From Saururus chinensis (Eukaryota > Streptophyta > Magnoliopsida > Piperales > Saururaceae): 64,000 nucleotides of DNA. The number at the start of each line of letters is the position of its first letter. The stretch's first letter is position 1. A program made the position numbers and the translations under genes. The DNA lies in the NCBI GenBank assembly GCA_035235625.1, contig CP141150.1:34008756-34072755 (forward strand). Reading direction: 5' to 3'. Shown here piece by piece: positions 24,701 through 35,363 of the stretch. The notes beneath the pieces are model-generated. The model searched no databases, was not told the origin of the DNA, and saw only the letters and a list, made by a program, of their open reading frames with translations.

Positions 24701-24775
24701 TTTACAAGTAAAGATTGCAGAAGGAAAAATGTAACAAAGTGTAAAAAGAGTAGCAGCCAAGCCTGTTCTCCTCAT
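21701..24775 (-). CDS. LRR receptor-like protein (RLP, Cf/EIX2-type)
   Basis: A single-exon frame encodes 1024 residues with the full plan of a plant receptor-like protein. Residues 1-29 are a hydrophobic signal peptide. Residues 30-75 form the LRR N-terminal cap, with SEREALIKLRRGL and the paired cysteines of CCTW (61-64). About 27 leucine-rich repeats of the extracellular plant type (LDLSxNxLxGxIP) follow. An island domain at about 800-850 ends in the typical MQEYTKTISLVTSIDLSSNN. A few more repeats follow, then an acidic spacer, one membrane helix (about 984-1007) and a tail of about 17 residues (SSWRIAYFRFFDNLRD). There is no kinase domain, so signalling would need a partner kinase; for this family that is SOBIR1/BAK1-type (established knowledge). 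Ligand unknown; immune recognition is inferred. Residues 277-372 are three to four nearly identical LRRs. The start is the first ATG after a TATA box. Confidence 0.93.
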   Translation of the reverse strand: MRRTGLAATLFTLCYIFPSAIFTCKYASACISSEREALIKLRRGLKDPLQHLASWDDGPNCCTWAGITCDNKTGHVTKLDFHSPCSVCSAGFSCSVIIMEYGLDPRDYGCWNLSGQLDPALVQLKHLHHLDLSLNTFDGIPIPGFLGSMEELQYLSLSYAGFSGMVSKELGNLSTLQVLDISSNKYHHFLSAVDLRWLPTMLSLKHLEMNYMNLSAVSPDWIHSINAMPSLENLHLSYSNLENIDPIPPVLNSTTLRVVDLRYNSLNSSVLHWLANLPNLQELDLSGNNILGGITKEIGKLTSLKYLDLSYNKIDGSIPKEIGKLTSLKYLDLSYNKIDGSILKEIGKLTSLKHLYLQKNKIDGSILKEIGNLVKLETIDLRDNNLIGGELEWLCPLKKLLYLSLGNSKLTGPIPYYLGSMSFLSILDLSNNQLNGTLPAAIGQLSNLYKLDLNSNFLHGPVFEDHFQNMSTLEILDLSSNSLVFQLPSSWIPPFDISFVNLTSCHLGSGFPSWLRNQGSIVSLNMANTFIFSIPSWFWNNTFITRWLDLSNNMIEGQLPNPFPSFSDFTQIDLSYNIFSGPVPCLSRSIDTLDISNNHFAGPIPADLCNITSLDCIKVLFAGGNEISGNIPSILGEIKGLGVLDLSKNNLHGTIPMSLGRSEELEVLDLSENRLFGTIEWPLVLLNRLKIMHLEKNTLSGRFPASLRNCTSVEILDIGENKFDGDIPAWIGHSFPVLGVLCFPVLGVLCLRANSFTGQIPSELSNLAALHVLDAAENFLQGPIPKSLGNLTSMKQINKTIVTIVYKFDFLGGVEVSEVIPMRLDVSMNGQMQEYTKTISLVTSIDLSSNNLSSQIPFELLGLFGLIVLNLSHNHLSGKMLMNLGNLSQLESLDLSWNNLSGEIPTTIVNLNFLEYLNLSYNNLSGRIPSGQQLRTLDDQTIYVGNMQLCGPPLLDCPGDESPRGPTLLGNNVSKERNDDSDMLWFYVSMGTRFVFGFWGICGVLDLQSSWRIAYFRFFDNLRD
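22527..22574. repeat. 24-bp perfect tandem duplication inside the RLP gene
   Basis: The unit CAGAGCACTCCAAGAACAGG plus AAAG is present twice without mismatch. On the coding strand it doubles the octapeptide FPVLGVLC (residues about 734-750) inside one leucine-rich repeat. The frame stays open but the repeat register becomes longer than the usual 24 residues. Confidence 0.92.
23661..23948. repeat. 72-bp tandem array coding leucine-rich repeats
   Basis: TTTCCTATCTC recurs at 23661, 23733, 23805 and 23877, a strict 72-bp (24-codon) period. Units two and three are almost identical at DNA level, giving repeated EIGKLTSLKYLDLSYNKIDG. This is a recent in-frame expansion of one LRR. Confidence 0.92.
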
Positions 24776-24816
24776 ACTTGCGAAGAATGATATTACATAG
24801 AAGGCAACTGACCATC

Positions 24817-24824
24817 TATTTATA
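24817..24824 (-). promoter_or_regulatory. TATA box of the RLP gene
   Basis: The minus strand reads TCTATAAATAGATGG, a textbook plant TATA box, about 42-49 bp upstream of the ATG at 24775. A start site some 30 bp downstream would give a 5' leader of only about 15-20 nt. Confidence 0.7.
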
Positions 24825-24829
24825 GATGC

Positions 24830-25310
24830 CCTTAAATACGAAGACTAAATTCAACGCGGCCAACAATTAATTTTCAAAACCAAAACCCATTTACACATAA
24901 TCATTGACTCATTGGTTGGTAGCAGTTGGCATATAGCACAGTCAGGGCATGCATAAAAGTCTTTTGGGCGGACAAGTCCAACTCATTACCTCTATTCTTC
25001 TCCATATCCATAAAAGTCTTATCTTGGTGAATATTATATGTTGACCTAAGTCAACACTTTTGAATATTAGTATAACATAAATTACAATATATGTTATTTG
25101 TTTTCTTAGCTCCTCATAGCTGTATAATGCCTCACGGGCAGATGAGCTGATTACGCACATCAAGGAAATGTCACTGATGACACATCACTTCTTTTTTATA
25201 TGCAAATGAAGTCTGATGATGAAATGGCTATCCATCCCATCACTTCTTTCATATGAAGCTTTGTCCTCTTTGGATGGGAAAGAAAAATAGTTTTAATTGC
25301 CTTTTTTCAG
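24830..25310. other. Upstream region of the RLP gene
   Basis: No gene is visible. This contains whatever promoter elements lie upstream of the TATA box; none can be named with confidence. Confidence 0.4.
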
Positions 25311-25515
25311 GATAGGCCATTTTAGAAAAGAAACCTACAACTCCCCCAAGGTTTTTTCTAGTTGCTCTATAAGTCATTTGAGGAGGGATTATAATGAAGT
25401 AGGATAGACTTGCCGGATTTGTGCAATGGTTTATGCAGGAAAGAGTTGGGCTCTTGTATTGGTGTTTGCAAGAAAGTGTTGGGCTCTTGCGTGGTATGTT
25501 TGTTTCTTTGCGCTG
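25311..25515 (+). repeat. RNase H-like repeat fragment
   Basis: Shares AGGCCATTTTAG, CCTACAAC, GTTGCTCTATAAGTCATTTG, then AGGAGGGATTATAATGAAG and GACTTGCCGGATTTGTGCA with 5340-5470, 6960-7080 and 37220-37340. It ends with the TTGTTTCTTTGCG phrase, into which the next element appears to have inserted. A decayed fragment. Confidence 0.6.
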
Positions 25516-25516
25516 T

Positions 25517-25592
25517 CCTCCCTCCGTTTTAAAATTAGTTCTGAAAGTTTCCTATTTATACTGAGTTGTTACGCACTTTTTTCTTTTTTATG

Positions 25593-25635
<43 letters not shown>

Positions 25636-25733
25636 TACCCTTTATCATTTTTTTCTACTCTCTTTGTCTAATATCATATCAATATCAATAGCTCCATTTA
25701 ATTTTTCAAAATAGACTATGAGATGGAGGGAGT
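25517..25733. mobile_element. Stowaway-like MITE with an AT microsatellite inside
   Basis: Left end CCTCCCTCCGTTTTAAAATTAG; right end ATGAGATGGAGGGAG followed by TA. An (AT)n run of about 37 bp at 25595-25631 has enlarged the centre. The left target TA is not preserved, so the element is degenerate. Confidence 0.6.
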
Positions 25734-26430
25734 ATATATTAATAAAAAAAAGTAATTTTGAATAATAAGAGGTAGCTTAAATATTTAACTTTTTTAAAAT
25801 AGGACACTTATTTCAAGACAAAGGTAATATTTTCTAATAAATAAATAAACGCTACCAAAAAAATACAGCAACACTTTTTCTAACACTTGTAAGTGCCGCA
25901 TAGACCTAGAAATTCAGCAACACGAGAGTTCAAAATTGTGTTCTTCTTCATTGCAATTACCTTCAAATTTTGTAAATTTAAGTTTAACCAGGGGTGGTAA
26001 TAGCATCCCATAAAACATGGTATCAACCATTGTCCTCATCATTGTTCATGGACTCAAAGTTAAGTCCTATGGTATGTTATGGTAATAACATAACATAAGG
26101 AGGGTTTTATGGATAAATTTGTTGGGTTATTATCATTTTTCGTGAATATTGAATGTTGAGATCTAGTAAAATAAAACCACTATTGGATTAAGAACATAAT
26201 AGACTTAAAATGTACACCAACCACCCTTCTGTTTTCCTTTGTCACTTGGTCTAAATATTCACTAAAAGAATATTATATTCTTTATCTTCATGTCTGCTTT
26301 AGAGTGGGCTATATGAATGCCCATATGTTTACATGTTAAACCTCACAATTATGTTCAAATGTATGTATTTTTTATAGCTACAAAAATATGTAAAAACATA
26401 CACAAAATAATGAAAATTTTAATTATTAAG
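25734..26430. other. Intergenic DNA without a gene
   Basis: 25850-25960 continues the downstream part of the release-factor/RNase H repeat (AACGCTACCAAAAAAATACA, AAGTGCCGCATAGACCT; compare 37490-37560). The rest has no recognised feature. Confidence 0.45.
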
Positions 26431-26800
26431 AAATTGCCTGACATACACCCAAATATGTCCAACAAAGCCCTCCAACTAGGTTTTGGTTGAACAAAACATG
26501 TGGGCGTCACAAAAGGCTCACTTAAGCCCACTTTTTTGTCCAATTAAATCCTATTTAGAGATTTTATTAAGAGTAAAAAATATATTTAAAAGTTTATAAA
26601 ATAGTAAAAAAATTAATTATTAAAAAAATATTTGACATACACCTGAATTTGTTCAATAAAACCCTCTAACTAGGATTTGGTTGGACATAACAGTTGTCCT
26701 CAAAGAAAAACTCTCTTAACCCCACATTTTCTATCCAATCAAAACCTATTTAGAAGGTTTTCTTAAAAGTAGCAACTTAATAATGCTAAACTAATGTCAA
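26431..26800. repeat. 150-bp dispersed repeat, copies 2 and 3
   Basis: Copies at 26431-26575 and 26628-26800 lie about 190 bp apart in direct orientation. They share GACATACACC, CCAACTAGGTTTTGGTTG-like and CTTAAGCCCAC phrases with 18932-19100. They are separated by a short AT-rich spacer that is itself repeated (AATTATTAA(G/A)AAA). Confidence 0.65.
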
Positions 26801-27748
26801 GGTTCCTACGTGATAAAGCTAGTTTATCATATAAACACCGGTAAATATTTATCTTATTTACCGCTCAAGAAATAAAAATCGCTACTTCTTTATGTTTGGT
26901 ATTAGGTGGTGCACGCCCCCAATCCCAACTTCAGATCGGGCGATATGGTAGTTCGGATCGGTCTAACCCTGCCGAGCAGAGTACACTTAGAAGCATAACC
27001 TAAGCACTTATACACATTATGATAAAGATTTAACTAGTCTACTAGTCTCTATTTATTCAATAATAGTAACTAAACTCCAATAGCAATAACAAGTGTAGAG
27101 TTAGATAACATCACTTAATATTATTAACCACCAAAGTATTGTGAAAATATTTATTTAAACTAAAAGTCTACTAGAAGTATTGATCATATCACTCAATTTT
27201 TGCCTTCTTCGTTAAAGTCATCATCAATATAGTCCATAAAACGATCTTCATCTTGCAACATCACATAATCAATTGCGGAATTCCCCCATAGGTTCTATAG
27301 AAAAATAAAAGGGGTGAGCATGATATCCCAAAAAGGATAAAAAAAATTAAAACTATATGATGAGTTTCCAAATCTCGCATGTGTATATACAAATCATATT
27401 ATATTCATAAATAAAACATATGTGATCTTGTATAAAATATTCATCATAAGCCAATATTATATTCCCTTGCTCATTCTTCCAACTTCGACATAAAAACATA
27501 CTCTACATTAACATTCACCATCCACATTCAGACAATTTCTATAAATATTCTCTTTAACCTTTGCTATTGAATTGTTTTTTGTTTATTTGACAAAGGATGA
27601 GATGCCAAAACATAACATAACCTTGAACATTGAACATAAATAGCAATTCATAATATCACATTGCGACAGTTATATTGCACCATGGGCTAAGATCGTATTA
27701 TAAACATTCATTACATTTTTGTGAGTGTTTTCTTTAACAATCAAAATG

Positions 27749-29946
27749 TGTAACACCCCGCTTTTCAAATCTCGTTTAGCCGACGAGGTTAGAGGTAATT
27801 AGATAACCATTTGAGGAGTTTAGAGAGTTTCAAAAGTTGAAACATCTGTACTTGAGTAGAGCTCGAAGAAACAAGCGTAACGATTTGAAGAACGTGCGAA
27901 ACAGAGGTCGGGACCGGAAGTTACGATCTCGACGAGCGTAGAAAATGGGCGGGACCCACTTGGAAATAGTGTAATTTGCTGCTTTAAGTAGGTTTTTATC
28001 GAAGGGCTCATCGATACGAGTCCAACGGTACCTAGAACGCGTGAATCCGAATCCGGGGTAGGGAGATACGCGCGTTTGAAGATTTGGAATTTTTATAAAA
28101 AATAATAATTTAACGGCGCGCGGCTGGCGCGCCACAGCGCGGACCGGCGCGAGGCGCGCGAACCATGCTGCGTGCGTTACGGCGGGCGCCGTTGTCTGAA
28201 AACCGCGGCGCCGTGGTTTCGGCGGCTCGGGGCCTATTTAAACCCCATTTTCCATTCATTTTTCACCCAGATCTTCTTCTACCCCGTTTCTGACCGTTCT
28301 GAAGCCGATTAAGGCCGTTCAAGACCCGTTTCCTACTAAATCGAGCATGCTCTACGCTTTTGCTTTCTTTTCCTCTGGCTACCGTATAAGGAAGAAATGC
28401 CTCGAGACAAGGAGAGGTTCTGCCCGAGCATCGACAAACTTCTTTCTCCCCGTTCTTAAGCATCCTAACTCCGATTTAGTCCATCCACGAGGCGTTCTTG
28501 ACTAAATCGAGTATGTTCTACGCGATGGAGAGGTCCGTTCTTTGATTCGGCAACCGTATAAGGAAGAAATACCTCGAGACAAGGAGAGGTTCTGCCCGAG
28601 CACCGACAAACTTCTTTCTCCCCGTTCTTAAGCATCATAACTCCGATTTAGTCCATCCAAGAGGCGTTCTTGACTAAATCGAGTATGTTCTACGCGATGG
28701 AGAGGTCCGTTCTTTGATTCGGCAACCGTATAAGGAAGAAATGCCTCGAGACAAGGAGAGGTTCTGCCCGAGCACCGACAAACTTCTTTCTCCCCGTTCT
28801 TAAGCATCCTAACTCCGATTTAGTCCATCCAAGAGGCGTTCTTGACTAAATCGAGTATGTTCTACACGATGAAGAGGTCCGTTCTTTAATTCGGCAACCG
28901 TATAAGGAGGAAATGCCCGAGACAAGGAAAGGCTCCGCCCGTTATCCTCGAGCACCGAACAAGAAATAAGGGCCCAGAGCAAGACAGGGTTCTGTCCAAA
29001 GTTGTTGATCTATATCAAGAGAAGTAATCCAGAGTATGGGAGGTTCTGTCCGCCGCTCACGGGCACAGAAAACGAGAAGAGTCTCCGGTAAGGAGAACGT
29101 TATACGTAGTCTTTCAACACAAGACAAAGAACGTATGGAGGCTAGAGGAAGCTCCGTCTATATCTTCGGATCTGAAGGGGAGGATGCTCATACAAGCAAC
29201 TCCGTATATCTCTACCTTATGAGACATGAGGGCAGTAAGCTTTTCTAATCTTCCGTATAGAACGAAGTGTGTGTTATGCTTTGATCCATATGCTTGATGT
29301 GTGCTTATATACCATGATTTGTACTCATATACCATGATGTGTGATGTCTTGCTCTAGGGTAGAGCAAGATGTGTGATGTGTGTGTCCTGTCTCGGCTCAG
29401 TGATAGAGCGAGTCGGTTGATGTGCTCAGTCTCGATTCAGTAATGGAGCGAGATATGTATATGTGATTTTATTCCCGCTCTGTGGTAGAGCGAGATGTAC
29501 GATTCCGTTAATTTATTAACTTCCGCTTGACTCCGATATATGATGAGTTTTTGTATACTTCCGATTAAATATTCGGAGATACGTATGTTATACGATTTTG
29601 TGATGCTTGTTGAATGTAGTAGCCATTAGGCAGAACTACGTTCGGATCCGATCGTATTGGAATAATACCCAATACGTACGTAGGCAACCAACGGTAAGGC
29701 AACGTTGGCCCGATCCAAATCATTATAAATAATATATTTTATTCTATTTTACACGCGACGAACTATGAAGCTTCGTTGTGTGTAAATAGTCGTTACAACC
29801 TAAGTCTACGTACGAGGAAGCCTTAAGCTCCGTAGTGCGTAGGCGAACGTTGTACCTCTCGCACTCAGACGATGATTCCTGGCTTAAGGAAAATTTCAAA
29901 TTCCTATCAGTGATTTTGTGGGCCCGGCTCGGGTCAGGTCGTTACA
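27749..29946. mobile_element. Solo LTR (Gypsy-like), fossil, 2198 bp
   Basis: The block starts TGTAACACCCCG and ends GTTACA. It is flanked by the 5-bp target duplication AAATG (27744-27748 and 29947-29951), so both ends are certain. There is no internal domain, so unequal recombination between two LTRs has removed the rest. It is richer in CG dinucleotides than its surroundings and carries a 172-bp tandem array. The intact ends and duplication suggest a fairly young insertion. Confidence 0.87.
28381..28940. repeat. 172-bp tandem repeat inside the solo LTR
   Basis: ACCGTATAAGGA(A/G)GAAAT recurs at 28381, 28553, 28725 and 28897, exactly 172 bp apart. The second and third units are nearly identical, the outer ones more divergent. 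Each unit contains CTCGAGACAAGGAGAGG and GACTAAATCGAGTATGTTCT. Confidence 0.9.
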
Positions 29947-31789
29947 AAATGTCTATGAAATCTTATTTAGTACTCTCACCCTCTCCTATTGGTGGTATTT
30001 TGGTCGTGCACCTCAACCTACCTGTGGAGGATCTTGAGCTTTAAGTTCCTCTACATGATATTTAAATTATACTCTCGCCCTTTACTATGGAGAGGTCTTA
30101 AACTTTGTGCCTCAACCTTCTCCGTGGGGTTCTTGAGTGCCTTTAGTTCTCTATTCCCAATCACTTAATTTTGATAATCTTAGTTATATAATATGTCTTA
30201 TCCTATTCATCCACCCTATTTAAGATGCACATATGTAATACATACCCTAGCATGTCATATGCATGCCCTTAATGAATTTACACATTCTAAGAGTCCTAAC
30301 ATGACATAGTCAACAATACAATATCTCAATTTATTCATATGCTATCTTAAGTAGGTATTATAGCATAACACACATACAAAATGTACATTTTAGGAAAAAA
30401 TAGTATTTGTTCTCCAATCAATGTAAAAATTAAAAGAAACCAATATTACAGTCTTAAAAACAAACAAACAAACAAATAAATATTAGATGAAAATAAGTAC
30501 GAGAAATAATTTTTATATTTTAATTAATGAGGATGTACAGTTCTGTTCCACTGTCAAATTTATGACCATGCCATCAACTTACAGTTCTCATAATGACTTG
30601 AAATGTTTTACATATTGCTCATAGTACATATATCTAACCATGAGAAAATAAAGGAACAAAATTCATACGTTTCACCCTTAAACATGCTTCTAAACACAAA
30701 ATAGATAATTGTCTTATTGTGCATTACACATAAAAATAACTATTAAGTATATAATATTCAGGAAATTAGGTACAATTTAGATATGATAAAATAATTTTAA
30801 AAAAATGGGATTAAACTTGAAGAAAAATTATTTGAAACATAATCGTGAATCTAAAATAGAGACAATCATAGATTTTAGCAATTTACTAATAATAAATTTA
30901 TCTCTATTCTAAACACGATTAAAAATCCTTAATTACATTATGAATAACACTCTAAAATGCAAGATTTAGGACACGTATCCTTGAAAATTAAAGATGTGCA
31001 TTCTTGACCTTGTGGTTCTTGCACAAAGCCCATGTTTTCCACAAACCTAAATAAGATCATGAAAACCCTAATTATTAATTAACTTACTTAATGACAAATT
31101 TTATAAAAATAATAATGGAGTTCCTCCCATATTAAGGACTCTATAACCCTAAGAATAAAACCCGAGCTTGGTCTTGGAAGAAAAATGAAGGAAAGAAAGT
31201 ATCTAGGATCAAGGGTTTGACCAAAAAGGAAAAAAAACTTTGAATTTAAATATGTAAGAAGAAGATGGAAGAAAGAAGATTGGAAGAAACGGGGAGAGTC
31301 ATCCTACCTTGAGAGAGGAGAGAGGGGGAAGCACATGTCCCAATGGAGAGAAGTGAGCGGCATGCAACCCTAATGCCGAGAGAGGGAGAGAGGGGGTGAG
31401 TCTTTGTTATATATAAGGGGGAGGTCCTAGGGTTTCATAAAACAGGCCTTTAGGCTTATAAGTTTGACCCATTCAATTCCAAAAGATATATGGTTATTGT
31501 CTATGACCGATTTCTAGTGCATAACCACCTTAGAAACCGAAAGCAACTACACCATATGACAGTTTAGCCTTTGTTGTCGAACTAAACTATTTTCACCAAT
31601 GCGTCAGTCGCCTATTGATAGTAGAAATTGCACTTTTCCATCACGAGTGCTTTGAGATGTCGGAGCCTACCGATAGTAGCCCAAATTTTCACTTACATGA
31701 GCACTAACATGTTGATGCTTGCCAACAGTAACATTTCATTTCATAAATTCAATATCTCACACCCCCTAACCTGAATCAACTAGAGGACA

Positions 31790-32620
31790 TAATAATTTTT
31801 AACCAACACTACAAAACCTTCAAAGATAATAGAGGACCAGTCTCCTTCGTCATCAACTGCCTCGAAAAAAGGCAGTCAATTAATAGATTGTGCCAAATTA
31901 ATTCCACAATGCACACCACAGTTGTTCCACTCTGAACATCTCACTAGTGCACTAAACATGCCACACCAATTAAACTCACACTTGTGAGTTGTGGAAGATA
32001 GTTCATGTGTGGGTAATTGATCAGTGCACTAGAGCCATCGATCGGCCCCCTATTCGCGGAATATGTAGATGTTGGGGCGATCGATCAATTCCATAATGAT
32101 CGGTCGGCACAAAAAATAGTTATGTTCAAAATCAAGCTGAGACGTTAGACGATCGATCTTAGTCAGACCGATTGATCGACACCTATTTTGGATATGTTGA
32201 AATTTAGGCCTAGGTGTTTGCCGATCTTTCGATGATACAGACTAATCGATCCCTCCTAGGTTCATAATTGACTGAGGCAAAGAGAGATCGATCACCAGAT
32301 TATAGAGATCGATCAATTATTCGGCATAACAGATTACAGAACTGCCTGATTTGGACTCTTCTTGAATGACTACTTCGGTATTTCATTCCCTAAATAGCTT
32401 GATGTGAGCCTTGACATTCCTTGTAGGTATAGAAGGCTCTCTTCTTCCTTTGGGTGTTGTTGTTGGCCATTAGAAAAGTCAAGTAAAAGTTGTAATCATC
32501 TTGTATTGTTCTCCTTGCTAAATATTATTGTATGATCCTATGGACATAGACAACCATTACCAAACCACGTAAATCCGGTGTGTTCTCTCTCTTAATTGTC
32601 TTTCTTGCTCATTTTTGTTT
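31790..32620. repeat. LTR-like block, pair of 1090-1785
   Basis: Same-orientation counterpart of 1090-1785 about 30.7 kb away, with GATCGATC words and the end GTGTTCTCTCTCTTAATTGT. Here the sequence continues past the point where the first copy is interrupted by the C-rich/CACTA insert. A fossil; Copia-like U5 end suspected. Confidence 0.45.
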
Positions 32621-32993
32621 CTAAGAAGCATCTCTATCACTGTGTTGATTATAGGCCAAATCATTCTTGCGAGCATTATAATCTCCAACAACAGGCATTG
32701 AATGTGTCATGTATGGGCTACTCCCAATTTCCAAATGAGTGAAAGACTAAACTGAGGTTCAATGTGCTCCCTTCTACAACTAGGCTTCTTGTGCCTTCTC
32801 TTCCTCCCCTCCTCTGCCCACCACCACTGCTTCCTGTTCCTTATCCTCTTCCTCCTATTCTTCCTCCAACCTTCCTCTCAATTCTCCTCCCATTTTCCTC
32901 CTCAATCACCTCCTCTTCCTCCTCAATCACCTCCTCTTCCTCCTTCCAGAAATAAGATATGACTAGTCACAAACTAGCTGATGAAGCTATTAA
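32621..32993. other. Intergenic DNA with a CT-rich minisatellite
   Basis: 32780-32945 is pyrimidine-rich and ends in a short tandem CTCCTCTTCCTCCTCAATCA repeat. Ser/Pro/Leu ORFs there are composition artefacts. Confidence 0.45.
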
Positions 32994-35185
32994 TGTCACA
33001 CCCGATATTTTTACACACTTTTCCTTTAAAATTCATGAAATATTTTTTACAATATAATGACTGTAAATCGGGAAAAATGACGAAATCCAAAACATGTAAA
33101 AATAAATTTTATAAATCTAAAACATCATACATCCATTTTCCACATAATTTTTTAAAATTATCATATGACCAAACTAAACATTCTCATATGTGAATCAAAA
33201 CAAAATATACAAAATAAATCATCGGGCTTAATAACAAATACCTCCCAGATATCTCTAAGTACAAGTCCCACAACAGTGCAGAGTCTTCTTATCCTACAAT
33301 TCCCCACAAAGGCTCCAAACCCTATATTGCTTACTCACTAAACCCCTAACATACACTGCAATCCCAGCCAATCCAATCCCATCCTCACTAGTCAAACTTA
33401 CACGCTTCGGCATTCAACATACTAATACAGATCCATCTTCAAATCCAAATAAAGCCCCTATATCACCACTTACATTTCATTGCACAACACATGTCCATCA
33501 TCCATACTTATATCCATCACACATACATTTATACAACACATACAAATATTCATCATTCATATGCATCATGTACCCATAATTCGTCATAAAGCTTACCCTC
33601 ATACTCCTTAGTCACCATACTAGCATACATATGGTTCTCATACATAAAACATACTTAAAGCTTACATGCATGTCATATGCAAAATCAAATATACCATTTC
33701 CATCTTACATCATGCAATCAAATCATCATTTAACATCCAAAGCATTAAACCACACAATCCTAGTATGTTACTAAACATTTAAAGCATGCTATTATGAAAT
33801 TGCGAGTTCAAAGTCACCTATATCATAATCCATGGAATTTGATGGTGAGCACATGATGGTCCCATGTCGGCATTGGCGGCCAAAGGTTGGGGGCAATCTT
33901 GGCAAGACAATGGGGGTGACAAAAATCTATGCAGCAAAATCTGCGATCCACATCAGCATACTAGGGGTGGCCAGGAGAAGGGTCATGCCAAAAGAAGTGT
34001 TAAGTGTGACTAAACAACTAATTGGAGGTTGACTGATAGCTAAGAAGCACAAGGCCTACCACAAGACGCCCAAATCAGCAGTGGACAGTACCCAACGACA
34101 ACAATTTTACATTGTCAATAACCAACAAGAGGGGTAGTGGGCATCGTTTGGTGAGGAAGAATAGAGGAGCGTGGGGTGGAGGAGAGGAGGGGGGGTCTAG
34201 GAGTAGGGGTGTTCATGGACGGAAACGGATGCGGACAGAGGGTTGTCCATGTTTGTCCGTCATTTGAATAACTTTTGTTTGTGTTCGTCTGTGTCTGCCC
34301 TAGTCCGTATTATACTTTATCCAAGTCCGTTCGATACGAATACGGACGGACATGGACAAATATTTCAACACCTAAATTTTTATCCCAATTCAAGTTTTTT
34401 AGCACTTTTATAGCATGTAAAAGTTATCTTAGCATGTTACATAGGTACTAGATCTATGTTTTCAAGTTATCTAATACCTATGTAGTATATTAAGATTATC
34501 CTAACATGCTATATAAGTTATGGATTTATATTTACAAATTGTCCAATACCTATGTAGCATGTTAGGACTGTTCTAACATGGTACATAAGTACTAGATTCA
34601 TGTTTTTAAGTTGTTAAGTGCCTATGTAGCATGTTAGGACTGTCCTAAGATGCTACATAGGAACTGAATTCTATTTTTTTTTAATAATTAGTAATAATTA
34701 CTACTATATTTAAGTGAATGTTAGGTAAGAGTGGTGAACGCGAACGTCTGCGGACACGGACAAGGGTATGTACGTGTCCATAGCTCCCTATTAGTACAGA
34801 CAAAAAACTTTGTCCATGTCGGTATCCGACCCGGACAAAACAAAATGTCCATTCTATATAAAAACGGATGCGGACACAGACGGATATACAGACAATGGAC
34901 GTCCATGAACACCCTTATTTAGGAGTGGCAATCTCCCGCCATCGCCAGCCCAAGTCAGAGCCGGCCAGAGGGCAACTAGTCAAGGATGACTAACGATGAC
35001 CATAGTGGAAGCAAAAATAGAGGGCGATGAGTAACATGGATTTGGAGCAGAGGGGTAAAGGCAGAACTGAACAACGGGACTATCAAAGCTGGGCTGGAGT
35101 AACAGTCTGATTGTTGCCAGGCGAAAACCGGCAAGGTGGATGCAGGCCGAAGGCCACAGGGCAACATCGATGTCGTCTCAACTAG
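32994..35185 (-). mobile_element. LTR-like fossil fragment, interrupted by a MITE
   Basis: The minus strand ends with ATATCGGGTGTGACA at 32994, a Gypsy-type LTR terminus. The sequence up to about 34195 and again from 34926 to about 35185 looks like one block interrupted by the hAT-like element at 34204-34917. The other terminus was not found, so it is a partial element. Confidence 0.35.
34204..34917. mobile_element. hAT-type MITE with internal 72-bp repeats
   Basis: Ends TAGGGGTGTTCATGGACG and CGTCCATGAACACCCTTA form an 18-bp inverted repeat with one mismatch. The flanks are TCTAGGAG (34196-34203) and TTTAGGAG (34918-34925), an 8-bp duplication with one change, as for hAT. GGACGGA/CGGACA words recur near both ends. 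The core has a 72-bp minisatellite (TATGTAG at 34479, 34551, 34623). There is no transposase. Confidence 0.87.
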
Positions 35186-35189
35186 ATAA

Positions 35190-35280
35190 CATGCGTGAAA
35201 TAATAGTGTGTGGAATGGTGAATCAAGATATAGGCAGACACTTTGCATTATTGTGGAGAACTCTTCATGCATGCATTCTC
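35190..35280. repeat. Single copy of the 99-bp repeat unit
   Basis: Contains GTGTGGAATGGTGAATCAAG, AGGCAGACACTTTGCATTA and GCATGCATTCTC; counterpart of 4963-5055. It lies in the same order relative to the release-factor duplication as copy 1 does, supporting a collinear segmental duplication. Confidence 0.7.
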
Positions 35281-35283
35281 GCA

Positions 35284-35363
35284 CTCCCTCCGTCCTAAAT
35301 TAATAGTTATATTTAGTTCATTTTAAAAAACCAAATGAAGCTATTAATTTAGGATGGAGAGAA
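35284..35363. mobile_element. Stowaway MITE (short)
   Basis: Left end CTCCCTCCGTCCTAAATTAA and right end CTATTAATTTAGGATGGAGA form the usual inverted repeat. The outer TA target sites are degenerate. Confidence 0.75.

Larger units (their letters stand above)
26900..31757 (-). mobile_element. Possible older LTR, interrupted by a solo LTR
   Basis: The two flanks of the solo LTR at 27749-29946 may be parts of one older minus-strand LTR-like element. The right part contains a promoter-like TATATATAA on the minus strand (about 31410) and ends near 31757 at TGTGAGATATTG. The left edge near 26915 reads GGGGGCGTGCA on the minus strand. Ends are tentative and no target duplication was found. It is a fossil; the family is probably Gypsy. 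Confidence 0.3.

Noticed and set aside
28381-28940. CRISPR-like array
   Set aside because: The 172-bp units are contiguous tandem repeats with no unique spacers and lie inside an LTR in a plant genome.
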